NCBI GenBank assembly: GCA_028023455.1
Contig: JAQFVV010006197.1
Span: forward strand, 15,001,254 to 15,065,253
Direction: 5' to 3'
Length of the DNA stretch: 64,000 nt
Origin: Epiperipatus broadwayi
Lineage: Eukaryota; Onychophora; Udeonychophora; Euonychophora; Peripatidae
The notes under the pieces are model-generated. The model searched no databases. It had not been told where the DNA came from and saw nothing but the letters and a program-made list of their open reading frames with translations. Shown here one piece after another: positions 1 through 10,024 of this stretch (position 1 is the stretch's first letter; every line of letters starts with the position of its first letter). The position numbers were made by a program, and so were the translations under genes.

Positions 1-13
1 CACAAAATAAATA

Positions 14-375
14 AATAAATCAACTTTTACATACAAAAACCTACATCTATGAATTGCCTATGAAACCACAGCAATCTAAGCCAGGTAAAATCCTTGTAAC
101 TAATCTACAGCATGAAATTTTTTTTGCAATCTCATGTAAAACAATAAATCAACTTTTATATATGTAAACATATATCTATGGATTCCCCATTTAACCACAG
201 CAATCCAAGCTATGTAAAACCATGTAACTAATCCACAGCATGTAAAAATTCCTGTAATCTTATGTAAAACAATAAATCAACTTTTATATATGCAAACCTA
301 CGACTAAAGATTGCCCATTAAACGCAGCAATCCAAGCTATGTAAACTCTTGTAACCCTTTAAGACAAATAAAGCT
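14..375. repeat. Three-copy tandem repeat, ~128-bp unit
   Basis: Three successive units begin with the same string (aataaatcaactttta) at about 14, 143 and 271. Each contains an 'acagcaatc(c/t)aagc' block and a 'gtaactaatc(c/t)acagcatg' block. The third unit is shorter and diverges near 350. No coding potential is seen. This is probably the edge of a longer minisatellite extending left of the window. Confidence 0.85.
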
Positions 376-386
376 TATCATTGAAA

Positions 387-431
387 CATCATCATCATCA
401 TCATATTATTATTATTATCATTATTATTATT
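387..431. repeat. ATC/ATT microsatellite
   Basis: A run of atc triplets passes into a run of att triplets, directly after the tandem repeat. Confidence 0.9.
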
Positions 432-568
432 TCAATCAACAGATAATAAATATAGGCATAATTTAAAAGTCAGAAGCAGGTCAACAACTGTAATTTTAAA
501 AAGATATTACAAAATTTTGTTGTTGTTTTTTTTTTAAAAAAAACCTGACATCCATAAATATATTTCAA

Positions 569-3500
569 TAGTGTTCAGCGACTCGTACTGCGGCTACTCA
601 GGTGACGCTGCAGCACTACCAAGAAGCTTGCAAATGATAAATTTCTATAATGGCTGAAATCGATGAAAAATTAAAATGCCAAAGGCAAGACATCAAAAGT
701 AAGTAAAAAATCAAATAAAAAATCAAGTGAAATAATACGCAAATTTTAAAAAAGTACATACACACCCAAAATTGATCAAAATACATAAATAAGTAAAATA
801 CAAATTGCTTAAGGCAAAGTAAATCAAACAAAATCTAAAATACAAATTAAAAAAAACAACAACAAGAAAACAGTATGAAATTCGAATTACAAAAACAGAA
901 AAACTTTAATGGTAAATGTCAAAAAAATGGCAAATGGAGCTTAATTAATAGCACGGGAATTACAAAAACAGAATTTCATCAATATTTAGCTTTCAACATT
1001 TGCAAATATGCATTTGCGATCAGATTCCAAGGCAGCAGAAAATACAAATTAAAAAATAAAAAAACCCAAAAAATATTATGCATCAAGAATTCGATCAAAA
1101 ATAAGTAAAATGCAAAAACAAAAATTGGTGTCTAACTAACGTATATGCCCTCCCCCCTCCTGCACAAAGAATTAAAATGAAAAATGGTAGTCATCAATAT
1201 TTAAAAAAATAAAAGATTATTTGCAAATGTGACTGTGCGTTATCAAAGTAACAGATTTACATTAATTATTCTCTGCTTTGAAATTATGGTATATCATAAC
1301 ATACGAATTCGAATAAAATAAGCAGAATAGAAAATAGGCATGACCATAGATTATCAATATTTAAAAAATAAAAGATTATTTGCAAATGTGACTGTGCGTT
1401 ATCTAAGTAACAGATTTACATTAATTATTCTCTGCTTTGAAATTATGGTATATCATAACATACGAATTCAAATAAAATAAGCAGAATAGAAAATAGGCAT
1501 GACCATAGATTATAGAAAGTTTAAAATAATCATTGATTACAGTTACAGGAAAAATTATTAAACAGTTATATTTATTGGCAAGAATGTTACAAGATTTTAT
1601 TTTAACAAGAATTTTAAGTAATTGAGAATATTATGGCATATCATTTAAATAGATTTATAGATATTGCAGAAAAAAAATTACCCCAATTTTTTTCAGGGTT
1701 GACTTGTCCAGTTCCAGGCTCAGTTCACTGCCATTTGCACTATGATGACTTGATTGTTCACTATGTCCTGCTTTGTTTACAACTCTTCTTTAATTAAAAT
1801 TATAAAATTTAGCTTTCTATTGTTAATTTTTTTAACTTAGCACTTTTACAAAGGCGACCCCCAAGTGAATAACAGCAGATTGAAAAAAGAATTTAATAGC
1901 AGATGTGGACCGAATAGTATCTAGCAAACAGTTATTTAAAGAAAGTTGCAAAACAAAATGTGACGTAATAGACCTCTCACATATATAATATCCCAATGCA
2001 ATTTAAAATAATAAGTGATTCTTCAGCATTTTGCCAAAGGGAAAATATTTTCTTTAAAACAAACTTTAGTACCATATTTTGTGCACACTGGTAATTATAT
2101 ATAAGATGCATATTTCATTGTTTTATTTAACGAAAGTCCCTCTCACATTAAAAAATATAGGTGCATTTACACTACCTTTTCTTAAATAAAGCATAATTAA
2201 ATATGCATCTTATATATATTTACTGTGCACAGAATATGGTACTAAAGTATATTTTAAAGAAAATATTTTCTCTTTGGCAAAATGCTGAAGAATCACTTAT
2301 TATTTTAAATTGCTTTGGGGTGTTATATTTTGCGAAACTTCTTTAAATAATTGTTTGTTAAAGCTGCGCCTATATTTTTTAATGTAAGACAAGCCTATTA
2401 TGTCACATTTCAATTTGCAACTTTCTTTAAATAAAACATAATGAAATATGCATCTTATATATAATTACCAGTGTGCACAAAATATGGTAATAAAGTTTGT
2501 TTTAAAGAAAATATTTTCTCTTTGGAAAAATGCTGAAGAATCACTTATTATTTTTAATTGCATTGGGATATTATATGTGAGAGATCTATTACATCACATT
2601 TTAATTTGCAACTTTCTTTAAATAACTGTTTGTTAGATACTATTCGGTCCATGTCTTCTATTAAATTCTTTTTTTAATCTGCTGTTATTCACTTGGGGAT
2701 CGCCTTTGATAAAAGTGCCAAGTTAAAAATTTAACAATAGAAAACTAAATTTTCATTAAAGAAGAGTTGTAAACAAGGCAGGACATGGCGAATGATCAAG
2801 TCATCATAGTACAAACTGAGTCTGGAACTGGACAAGTCAGCCTTGAAAAAAATTGGATTTTTTTCCTGCAATATCTATAATTCTATTTAAATGATATGTC
2901 ATAGTATTCTCAATTACTTAAAATTCTTGTTAAAATAAAATCTTGTAACATTCTTGCTAATAAATATAACATTTTAATAATTTTCCTGTAACTGTAATCA
3001 ATGATTATTTTAAACTTTCTATAATCTATGGCCATGCCTATTTTCTATTCTGATTATTTTATTTGAATTCGTATGTTATGATATGCCATAATTTCAAAGC
3101 AGAGAATAATTAATGTAAATCTGTTAGTTAGATAATGCACAGGCACATTTGAAAATAGTCTTTTATTTTTAAAATACTGATAATCTATGGTCATGTCTAT
3201 TTTCTATTCTGATTATTTTATTCGAATTCGTATGTTATGATATGCAATAATTTCAAAGCAGAGAATTAAATAATGTAAATCTGTTAGTTAAATAACGCAC
3301 AGGCACCATTTGCAAATAGTCTTATATTTTTTAAATATTGATGACCACCATTTTTCATTTTCATTCTTCGTGCGGGAGGGGGAAGGGTATATCTGTTAGT
3401 TAGATACCCATTTTTGTTTTTGCATTTTACTTATTTTTGCTCGAATTCTTGATGCATAGCATTTTCTTGGTTTTTTTTTTTTTTTAAATTTGTATTTTGT

Positions 3501-3959
3501 GCTGCCTTGGAATCTGATCGCAGATGCATATTTGTAAATGTTGAAAGCTAAATATTGATGAAATTCTGTTTTGGTAATTCCCGTGCTATTAATGAAGCTC
3601 CATCTGCCATTTTTTTGACATTTACCATTAAACCTTTTCTGTTTTTGTAATTTGAATTTCATAGTGTTTTCTTGTTTTTTTTTTTTAATTTGTACTTTTG
3701 AAGGATTTATTAGATTTACTTTGCTTTAGGCATTTTGTATTTTACTTATTTATGTATTTTTACTGATTTTGTGTGTGTATACTTTTTTAAAATTTACATA
3801 TTATTTCACTTGATTTTTTACTTACTTTTGATGTTTTGCCTTAAGCATTTTAATTTGCCACTGATTTCAGCCATTTTTAGATAGAAATTTATCATTTGCA
3901 GGTTTCTTGGTGATGCTGCAGTGTCATCTAGGGGCCACAGTACACGTCACCAAACACTA
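569..3959. mobile_element. Foldback-type element with long inverted arms
   Basis: Positions ~569-2133 reappear as the reverse complement at ~2426-3959, roughly 90-95% identical where I aligned them by eye. The outer ends read tagtgtt...aacacta, and each arm has a 'ctgcag' block about 40 bp inside its end. An additional partial inner copy lies at ~2185-2330, so the centre is a nested hairpin. No transposase is encoded, so it would be non-autonomous. The terminal TA on both sides could be a Tc1/mariner-style TA duplication or part of the inverted repeat. No clear 8-bp or 9-bp target duplication is seen, so the superfamily is unassigned. Confidence 0.8.
1193..1512. repeat. Tandem duplication inside left arm (~159 bp x 2)
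   Basis: The block from 'tcaatatttaaaaa' through 'aggcatgaccatagatta' occurs twice in tandem in the left arm. It also occurs twice, inverted, in the right arm at ~3010-3345. The duplication therefore predates formation of the inverted structure or was copied with it. Confidence 0.8.
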
Positions 3960-4027
3960 CCTATTATAAATTTAAAAATATTTAGAATTAAAAAAAAAAC
4001 ATGTTTAGAACAAAAACTGAATCTTAC

Positions 4028-4148
4028 TTGTGCAATTTATGAAGTTCCATAATTTTACTTTCTAAAGTTTCTGTTTGATTGGGCACAAATCGGAATTCTG
4101 ACAAATAACCTTCTGTGTGCTCTTCTTTATTATAATCACCTAATTCGG
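4028..4148 (-). CDS. Internal exon of a protein 4.1 (EPB41/coracle) family gene, FERM domain
   Basis: On the minus strand a T-rich tract ending in AG (4149-4160) precedes a 121-bp open segment, followed by a GTAAG donor (4023-4027). The segment encodes 39 residues plus split codons at both ends. It starts [10 protein letters not shown], continues [10 protein letters not shown] and ends [10 protein letters not shown]. This matches the FERM-domain stretch of protein 4.1 proteins (ELGDY...SEFRF.PNQT..LE.K.MELHK). Vertebrate 4.1 genes, as I recall, also place exon boundaries just before ELGDY and just after MELHK.R. Protein 4.1 links membrane proteins such as glycophorin, neurexin or Dlg to the spectrin-actin cortex, and in invertebrates works at septate junctions. 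MELHK argues against the EPB41L5/yurt subgroup. I found no neighbouring exon, so 1-4027 and 4149 onward are probably flanking introns. Confidence 0.88.
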
Positions 4149-5215
4149 CTAAAAAAAAAAAGAAATGACATGCATATGTGTATTTATATTTTTATGAAAA
4201 CACACATACTATTACATATGCATGCATAACATGGAATATTATAGAATATTGCAGTATAAATTTCAAAGCTGCATATTTTTTATACATATATATATTTGAT
4301 AAAAATATATGAAAAAATTACTATTGAAACTAACATAGTAAAAAAAATAGCTCGTGATTTTGTATATTTATATCATGAATTATCTGCATTTTTTGATATG
4401 ATGTGAATTTGGGTGAATATTTGAATTAATTGATATGAGACAAAAATGAACATATTTTGGAAATATAATGACGTGATTTAGATTTTTCTATAATTTTTGT
4501 CTGCATATTAATAATAGTAAAAAATAAGTAAATGGTAAAAGTAACAGTTTTGACAGTATATATATATAAACTACAAACTTATGTACTTCAAGCTTAACTC
4601 TATAATGAATTTAGTATTTCATTCACTTTTTATTTTATTATTTTGCATATATAGTGACTAGTTTAGTAGAACTTTTTAATAAATTACAAACTATATTGAA
4701 GTTCTTTATTATAATATTCAAATTATACTAATTATTGATCAATATTAACTACTTGTTATAAGGGACGTGACTAGGAATGACTTATATATTGCAAACCCCT
4801 ATAAGAAAATACATTTTGAAGGGCTACTGAGAAAATTGATAGGTACTAATGTCTTTATTCTATGAAGTTTTCAAGTGATGGATTACATTAGGTGAGTGTT
4901 ATTATATACTAATTTTTTAGAAATTTAATGATGAATCCAACTAACCTACTAACAAAAATATAATTTTAAGTTGTATGCATGATAATTTAGGATTTATGAA
5001 ATAATATGAAAATAATTATTAGAAATATTAACTTTTATTCTTTTTTTTTATTACTTTGAATATCAATGACTATATTTTTTTCAATTTAATTACATTCTTT
5101 GGTGTTTAATCTTTAAAACAATATTTATTATGTCATTTTTTATTAATAAAACTTGAAGTTATGATAAAATTGGTGGCTTAGCATAATTTTTTAAAGTAAA
5201 ATATGGCTGCTTGCA
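4149..5215. other. AT-rich non-coding DNA, probably intron
   Basis: No open frame, tRNA or recognisable transposon. It contains short TA-repeat tracts and poly-A/T runs, and lies immediately upstream (minus-strand sense) of the protein 4.1 exon. Confidence 0.5.
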
Positions 5216-6005
5216 AGTGAAAAGGTTAAGTCAAATAAATTTTGCATATAATGTGGGGTTTTCTTTTGCAAATAATGTCTCAGAGCTTGATGAATTGTTG
5301 TAAAGAGTTATCACGTGAAATAAAAAGATAGGACTAAAAATAAATATTACAAAGATTAAAGTAATGGTTGATGGGGTTTCTCAAAAGAAAATAAACATTG
5401 ATAATCATGAATCATAAGTTAACAATTATAAATATCTTAGGCAGTTTATTAAAGTAGATGGGACATAAAGGATGAAATTAATCGTAAAATTAAACTTGGA
5501 TGGAATGTTTTCAGTAGAAATGACTTAATATTAAAAGGAAACATGCTTATATATTTGGTGGGTAAAAAAAAAGGTTGTTAAAAGATATGTTTTAGAGATC
5601 CTTATTTATAGATCTGAGACATAGACACATAAAAAAAGACCAATTCAGAGATTAGACAACTCTTAATGAAATATGGAGAGATCAATGTTAGGAATGAAAA
5701 CATCAAAAACAATATATATATATATATATGAGAGAGCAAACAGATATCATGAAAGAATTAGGTGACTGAAATTAAACTATGCTGGATATATTACTGGAAT
5801 AGGTAAAAACAGATAAAGAATTGATCTTAAATGGGATTCTAAGATATTTTAAAAGAATCTAGAAAGAGACCAAGTGTGAGATGGATGGAGGAAAAAAAAG
5901 TTTCCTGGCATATAGAAAAGAGAGGCTATGAATCAGATAAACTGAATCAAACTTGGAAAGACCATTCTGCAATGAAATGATTAAAAATGATGATACAAAA
6001 AATAA
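5216..6005 (+). pseudogene. 3' fragment of an RTE-type LINE
   Basis: The fragment begins within the RT domain: 'VFANN.SELDE' corresponds to the residues right after the catalytic FADD in the better copy at 45.6 kb, but FADD itself has become FAYN. It then runs through 'INI.K.K' and 'NNYKYL' to the typical RTE C-terminal tail with Arg/Lys-rich 'ESRKRPSVRWMEE' and a final 'LGKT.LQ'. Stops and frameshifts occur throughout. It ends in an A/ATG-rich tail near 6000, as RTE elements do. 5' truncation is the usual outcome of target-primed insertion. Confidence 0.8.
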
Positions 6006-6099
6006 AAGCTGCATCATGTTACAATAATGTTTTTTAATATTTCAATGTGAACTTTAATGTAATTATAAGAGATTTGAACATAGAATTTTAAGTTTTAAA

Positions 6100-6255
6100 A
6101 AAAACATTCTATCCCATACAATCAATACACATAACCACATACGTGTGAAAAAGATAATCTCTAATATATGTCTATCGTGCTGAACCAGCAGTCATCAGTT
6201 GGTCCAGATCATCATCTCCTACACACATATAATCAGTACTCGATTTACATTATGT
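6100..6255 (-). repeat. Repeat family B, truncated copy 1 (hammerhead-bearing)
   Basis: Matches the middle of the copies at 40.7 kb and 49.1 kb: 'caatacacataaccaca', 'gataatctctaatatat', 'ctgaaccagca', 'ggtccagatcat'. It carries the hammerhead-like segment described separately and lies between the LINE fragment and PLE-1. Confidence 0.8.
6161..6205 (-). ncRNA. Degenerate type I hammerhead motif, family B copy 1
   Basis: Minus strand: CCAA, then core CTGATGA, then helix II CTGCT/AGCAC with loop GGTTC, then GATA where the consensus core needs GAAA. The first core box is perfect. The second has an A-to-T change and helix II has a C-C mismatch at its base, so this copy should be inactive. Confidence 0.55.
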
Positions 6256-6374
6256 TCATTTCCCTTATAATAATGTTTATTTTTATTCTCAACACTCATC
6301 TAATCAACTAGTTTAAGTTAGAATCATTACTTTCTAATAAAACAATTAGATAACCAATGACCAAGTACTGGATT

Positions 6375-6705
6375 AGTTATGGGCTGTCTAAGTTGGACTA
6401 GCACCTTTAGATATATAAATACATTGATTGATACCTGCTGCCCTGTTGAACAGCGATTGAAAGAGCACAAACTAATAGTTAAAAGAGAAAAAACAGATGT
6501 ATCTACCATAGCAGATCATGTATGTATTAATGACCATATGCTTAAGTCGGAAAAAAACATATTGGATAAAGAGGAAAAAATGCATAGAAGAAAATTCAAG
6601 GAAGCTACTCATATGACAATGGTAAATAATCCTATAAGTCAACCCAGTGTGGCAATATACAATGTATGGAAGCCTCTAATTAATCTTGCTCTTAGGGAAA
6701 AATAA
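6375..6705 (+). pseudogene. PLE-1 GIY-YIG endonuclease C-terminal part (pseudo-LTR copy)
   Basis: The open frame carries the end of the GIY-YIG domain, beginning in recognisable form at 'CPVEQRLKEHKL' (the Arg-containing helix). It continues through 'IADHVC..NHML', 'KILDKEEKMHRRKFKEA' (catalytic Glu candidates) and 'WKPLINLAL'. The first ~15 codons (6375-6416) are flanking DNA, not element sequence. A second copy with the complete YIG motif is at 9300-9624. Confidence 0.75.
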
Positions 6706-6800
6706 AAATAATAATTAGAAAAAAAAATTGGAGGACTCAGTAGGATTTGAACCAACCCTCACATATAAATATATCAAATTTCTTCTATATGTTGCCTGTG

Positions 6801-6876
6801 ACAGAATAGCTCAGTTGGTAGAGCATTTGCCTTAAATTCAATATTCAAGAATCTAAAGGTGTGAGTTCAACTTCTA
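6801..6876 (+). promoter_or_regulatory. tRNA-like segment with Pol III box A/box B, PLE-1 left pseudo-LTR
   Basis: tagctcagttgg (6807-6818) is a perfect match to the box A consensus TRGCNNARYNGG, followed by 'tagagc' as in a tRNA D-arm. About 55 bp on, 'agttcaacttc' is a degenerate box B (GGTTCGANTCC). A cttaaat sequence sits where an anticodon loop would be. It looks tRNA-derived and could supply an internal Pol III promoter. Related segments lie at 9729-9800 (box A damaged) and 44247-44315 (box A intact). Confidence 0.6.
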
Positions 6877-6890
6877 AGCATATAGGCCAG

Positions 6891-6938
6891 CAACCCCTGA
6901 AGAAGAGTGGAGAATAATACTACTTGAAACATTGTGTA
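6891..6938 (+). ncRNA. Hammerhead-like relic, PLE-1 left pseudo-LTR
   Basis: CTGAAGA (fits CUGANGA) is followed 21-25 bases later by GAAAC. It is a more decayed version of the motif at 9834-9877: helix I is lost (cccc instead of acac) and GTT became ATT. Confidence 0.35.
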
Positions 6939-7132
6939 ATTACTAACCTGTATTGTCTATTTGTGTGTTATTACTAACAAGTTGTTTGTATTTGGAAAGT
7001 TTAAATAAAGTTTAAAATTTTCTATACATTCAACATTCAATCATAAATGATGGAAATAGTCCAACATATCACATCTTATAATATACCATCACTACAAACC
7101 TTCAGACAAATACTAAGTATGGACCCGATGCC

Positions 7133-9624
7133 ATGTTGAAATTTAGATATTATGAAAAATTATGTCTAAAACTGGCTAAAGTAGAAAATCATTTAACCTT
7201 CTTATGTAAATATAAATTATTCCAAGAGAGCTGAAAAATTATTCAGAGAGCAAATGAGATCTTGTTGAGAGAAAGTATAAAGGTTCAGTGGTTTACCAAG
7301 TATCAAACATTGCAATCTATTAGAAATGTGGAATCGTTTCTACAAAACAAAGTTACAGATGAAGATTTCTCCAGAATTTGTCAAGCAGTGAACAGATCAT
7401 ATTGTAAGTTACATGGAAGGATAAAAGAACTTCATAAGAAGAAGCTTGTAAATCTACATGGGCAAGTCAAAAGTAATACTGCAACTAGCCTATCCTCATC
7501 ATCAGTATAAAGGTTCAGCGGTTTACCAAGTATCAAACATTGCAATCTATTAGAAATGTGGAATCGTTTCTACAAAACAAAGTTACAGATGAAGATTTCT
7601 CCAGAATTTGTCAAGCAGTGAACAGATCATATTGTAAGTTACATGGAAGGATAAAAGAACTTCATAAGAAGAAGCTTGTAAATCTACATGGGCAAGTCAA
7701 AAGTAATACTGCAACTAGCCTATCCTCGTCATCAGTGAAAAATCTTAGCTCTAAACAACTTACTGATTGTGAGTTATCAATTCTGGAAAAAGGTTTGAAT
7801 TTTGCCATTACACCATCCACTGCCCCACTATTGGATATAATGGCCACCACTGATGAGGTGACCCAAAACTTGACTCTAGAAGAAGCAGCAGAGTTATGCT
7901 GGAGAGTAAAAAGGACATTGGAAAAACATCAAGTGCACAAGCAGAAGTCAAACATTTTCATGTGATGAGAGGAAAGATATTAAATCTCTCAAACAGGATA
8001 CATCTATAATCATTCTTCCTGCTGACAAAGGTAACACTACAGTTATAATGGATAAAACTGATTATGAAAACAAAATACAAGGTCTTCTCACAGCAGGCCA
8101 ATACAATAAAGTAGCAAAAAATCCAATTCCAAGTACAGAGGTAAAACTACAAGCATTACTCCGGAAGCATCGCAGGTATTTCAGTGATTCAGAAAAAAGA
8201 AAATTAACTTCATATTTCAGCAAGATTCTTCATCTATATGGACTGCCTAAAATCCATAAAGACAATGTTCTATTAAGACCTATTGTTAGTTCTAGAAATT
8301 CACCATCTCAAAATTTGTCAAGATTTCTTCTTAGTCCATTGGTGTATAGGACACAGTCTTTCGTCAGGGATTCTAAACACTTTGTAGAATTAGTCAGGAA
8401 CATGAAAATGGAAAAAACTGATATATTGATAAGCTTTGATGTGGAAAGTCTGTTTACAAATGTACCATGTGATGAGGCGTTGTCTATTGTAAGAAAAAGG
8501 TTATATGACGATAATAGTCTACAAACTAGAACAGCTCTACATATTGATAGTATAATGGAATTATTAACATTCTGTGTAACAACATACTTTCAATATAACT
8601 CAGAATTCTTCCAACAAAATCAAGGGATAGCCATGGGATCATCACTGTCACCCTTGCTCAGCAACATTTACATGGAAAAACTTGAAACTCCATGTCCACC
8701 TAAAGTGTGGCTTCGATATGTTGATGATACATTTGTAGTATGGCCACATGGCAAAGTAAAATTACAGTCATTCTGGATGCACATTAACAACATATCTCCT
8801 ACAATTAAATTCACGATGGAATCAGAACAAGAACAAAAATTGGCATTCTTGGATGTTCTTGTGACAAGACTCCCTCAGGGCAAAGTAAAAAACAACAGTG
8901 TATAGGAAACCAACACACACTGGCAAATACTTGGCATATACATCCAATCATACAAGAAGCACTAAACTAGGAATTGTACTATCACTATGGAACAGAGCAA
9001 AGGAGGTTTGTTCAGAAACCAGTGATTTGGAAAAAGAAAAGATTCACATAGAACACATGCTTATGAGGAATGGTTATCCATCAGCAGTCATCAGAAAAAC
9101 CTTCAATAGACAACACAAAGAGACACCAAAAGAGAAAAAAGTTATTGGTATGGTAATGTATCCATACATACCAGGAATGGCGGACAAATTAAAGAAAATC
9201 TGCAGTCAATATAACATTAGAACTGCTTTCCATAGCCATACCACACTTTGAGGAATGCTTACTTCTACTAAGCCTAAACTGAAAATGCTGAAGATCAAAA
9301 ACTGCATCTATAAAATACCATGTGAATGTGGAAGAAAATACATTGGTGAGACCTGTCGCCCTGTTGAACAGCGATTGAAGGAGCATAAACTAATGGTTAA
9401 AGAGAAAAAACAGATGTATCTGCCATAGCAGATCATGTATGTACTAATAACCATATGCTTAAGTGGGAAAATACAAAGATATTGGATAAAGAGGAAAAAA
9501 TGCATAGAAGAAAATTCAAGGAAGCTGCTCATATGACAATGATAAATAATCCTATAAGTCAACCCAGTGTGGCAATACACAATGTATGGAAGCCTCTAAT
9601 TAATCTTGCTCTTAGGAAAAAATA
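7133..9624 (+). pseudogene. PLE-1 RT/GIY-YIG polyprotein, disrupted
   Basis: The N-terminal region reads 'YYEKLCLKLAKVENHLTF' after frame correction, typical of PLE N-termini. RT motifs follow in order: 'LPADKGNTTVIMDKTDY' (DKG, ~8025-8060), 'LYGLPKIHKDNVLLRPIVS' (~8230-8290), 'ISFDVESLFTNVP' (catalytic Asp, ~8435), 'GIAMGSSLSPLLSNIYM' (~8625), 'WLRYVDDTFVVW' (~8710, catalytic Asp pair) and 'LAFLDVLVTR'. A frameshift at ~8895-8905 separates the linker ('RKPTHTGKYL...'), and a TGA at 9249 precedes 'KIPCECGRKYIGETCRPVEQ', the GIY-YIG core with Cys pair. It copies element RNA and cuts target DNA in intact relatives; this copy is dead. Confidence 0.9.
7277..7738 (+). repeat. ~230-bp tandem duplication inside PLE-1
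   Basis: The segment starting 'ataaaggttcag(t/c)ggtttacc' occurs at ~7277 and again at ~7507, nearly identical, ending 'ctatcctc.tcatcagt'. The coding sequence of the PLE N-terminal region is therefore duplicated with a frame break. The near identity shows that the duplication is recent relative to other decay in the element. Confidence 0.9.
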
Positions 9625-9726
9625 AAAAATAATAATAATTAGAAGAAAAAAAATTGGAGGACTCAGGAGAATTTGAACCAACCCTCATATATAAATATAT
9701 CAAATTTCTACTATATATTGCCTTTA

Positions 9727-9802
9727 ACAGAATAGCTGTTGGTGGAGCATTTGCCTTAAATACAATATTCAAGAATCTAAAGGTGCGAGTTTAACTTCTA
9801 AG
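9727..9802 (+). promoter_or_regulatory. tRNA-like segment, PLE-1 right pseudo-LTR (box A damaged)
   Basis: Same segment as at 6801, but the box A region reads tagctgttggtggagc, with a small deletion, and box B reads 'agtttaactt'. Less promoter-like than the left copy. Confidence 0.45.
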
Positions 9803-9833
9803 AGAATATTGTCACTGTGCATATAGGCCAGCA

Positions 9834-9877
9834 ACACCTGAAGAAGTGGAGAATAATACTAACTTGAAACGTTGTGT
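9834..9877 (+). ncRNA. Hammerhead-like motif, PLE-1 right pseudo-LTR
   Basis: Order seen: acac (9834-9837), CTGAAGA (9838-9844, fits CUGANGA), a 21-nt helix II region with aagt/actt pairing, GAAA (9866-9869), C, GTT (NUH site), gtgt (9874-9877). The acac/gtgt strands give a 4-bp helix I. Helix III is only A-U and C-G with no loop (ACGU palindrome), the minimal form described for PLE hammerheads, which may act as dimers. Helix II is out of register by one base, so this copy may be weak or inactive. Confidence 0.5.
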
Positions 9878-10024
9878 AATTACTAACCTGTATTGTCTAT
9901 TTGTGTGTTATTACTAACAAGTTGTTTGTATTTGGAAAGTTTAAATAAAGTTTAAAATTTTCTATATATTCAACATTCACTCATAAATGATGGAAATAGT
10001 CCAACATATCACATCTTATAATAT

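Larger units (their letters stand above)
6417..10024 (+). mobile_element. PLE-1: degenerate Penelope-like element with pseudo-LTR
   Basis: A 3'-end segment at 6417-7083 (end of the GIY-YIG region plus 3' UTR) is repeated after the main body at ~9335-10024, ending with the same 'caacattca.tcataaatga' block. This partial head-to-tail arrangement is the pseudo-LTR of Penelope-like elements. The spacing, ~2.9 kb, is close to the 2,906-bp period of PLE-4. The body (7084-9624) encodes an N-terminal PLE region, RT with the DKG motif, and a C-terminal GIY-YIG endonuclease. It is broken by an internal duplication, frameshifts and stops. A 3' fragment of a relative lies at 44215-44508. Confidence 0.9.

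Noticed and set aside
14-375. Regular repeat spacing considered as a CRISPR array
   Set aside because: Units are ~128-bp tandem copies without unique spacers, in eukaryotic DNA.
875-1108. Open frame duplicated in both arms of the foldback element (also 3396-3662, minus), looking like a conserved small protein
   Set aside because: Comparing the two copies by eye, about eight of nine base changes alter the amino acid. That is the neutral pattern, so the frame is open by inheritance from the repeat rather than by selection.
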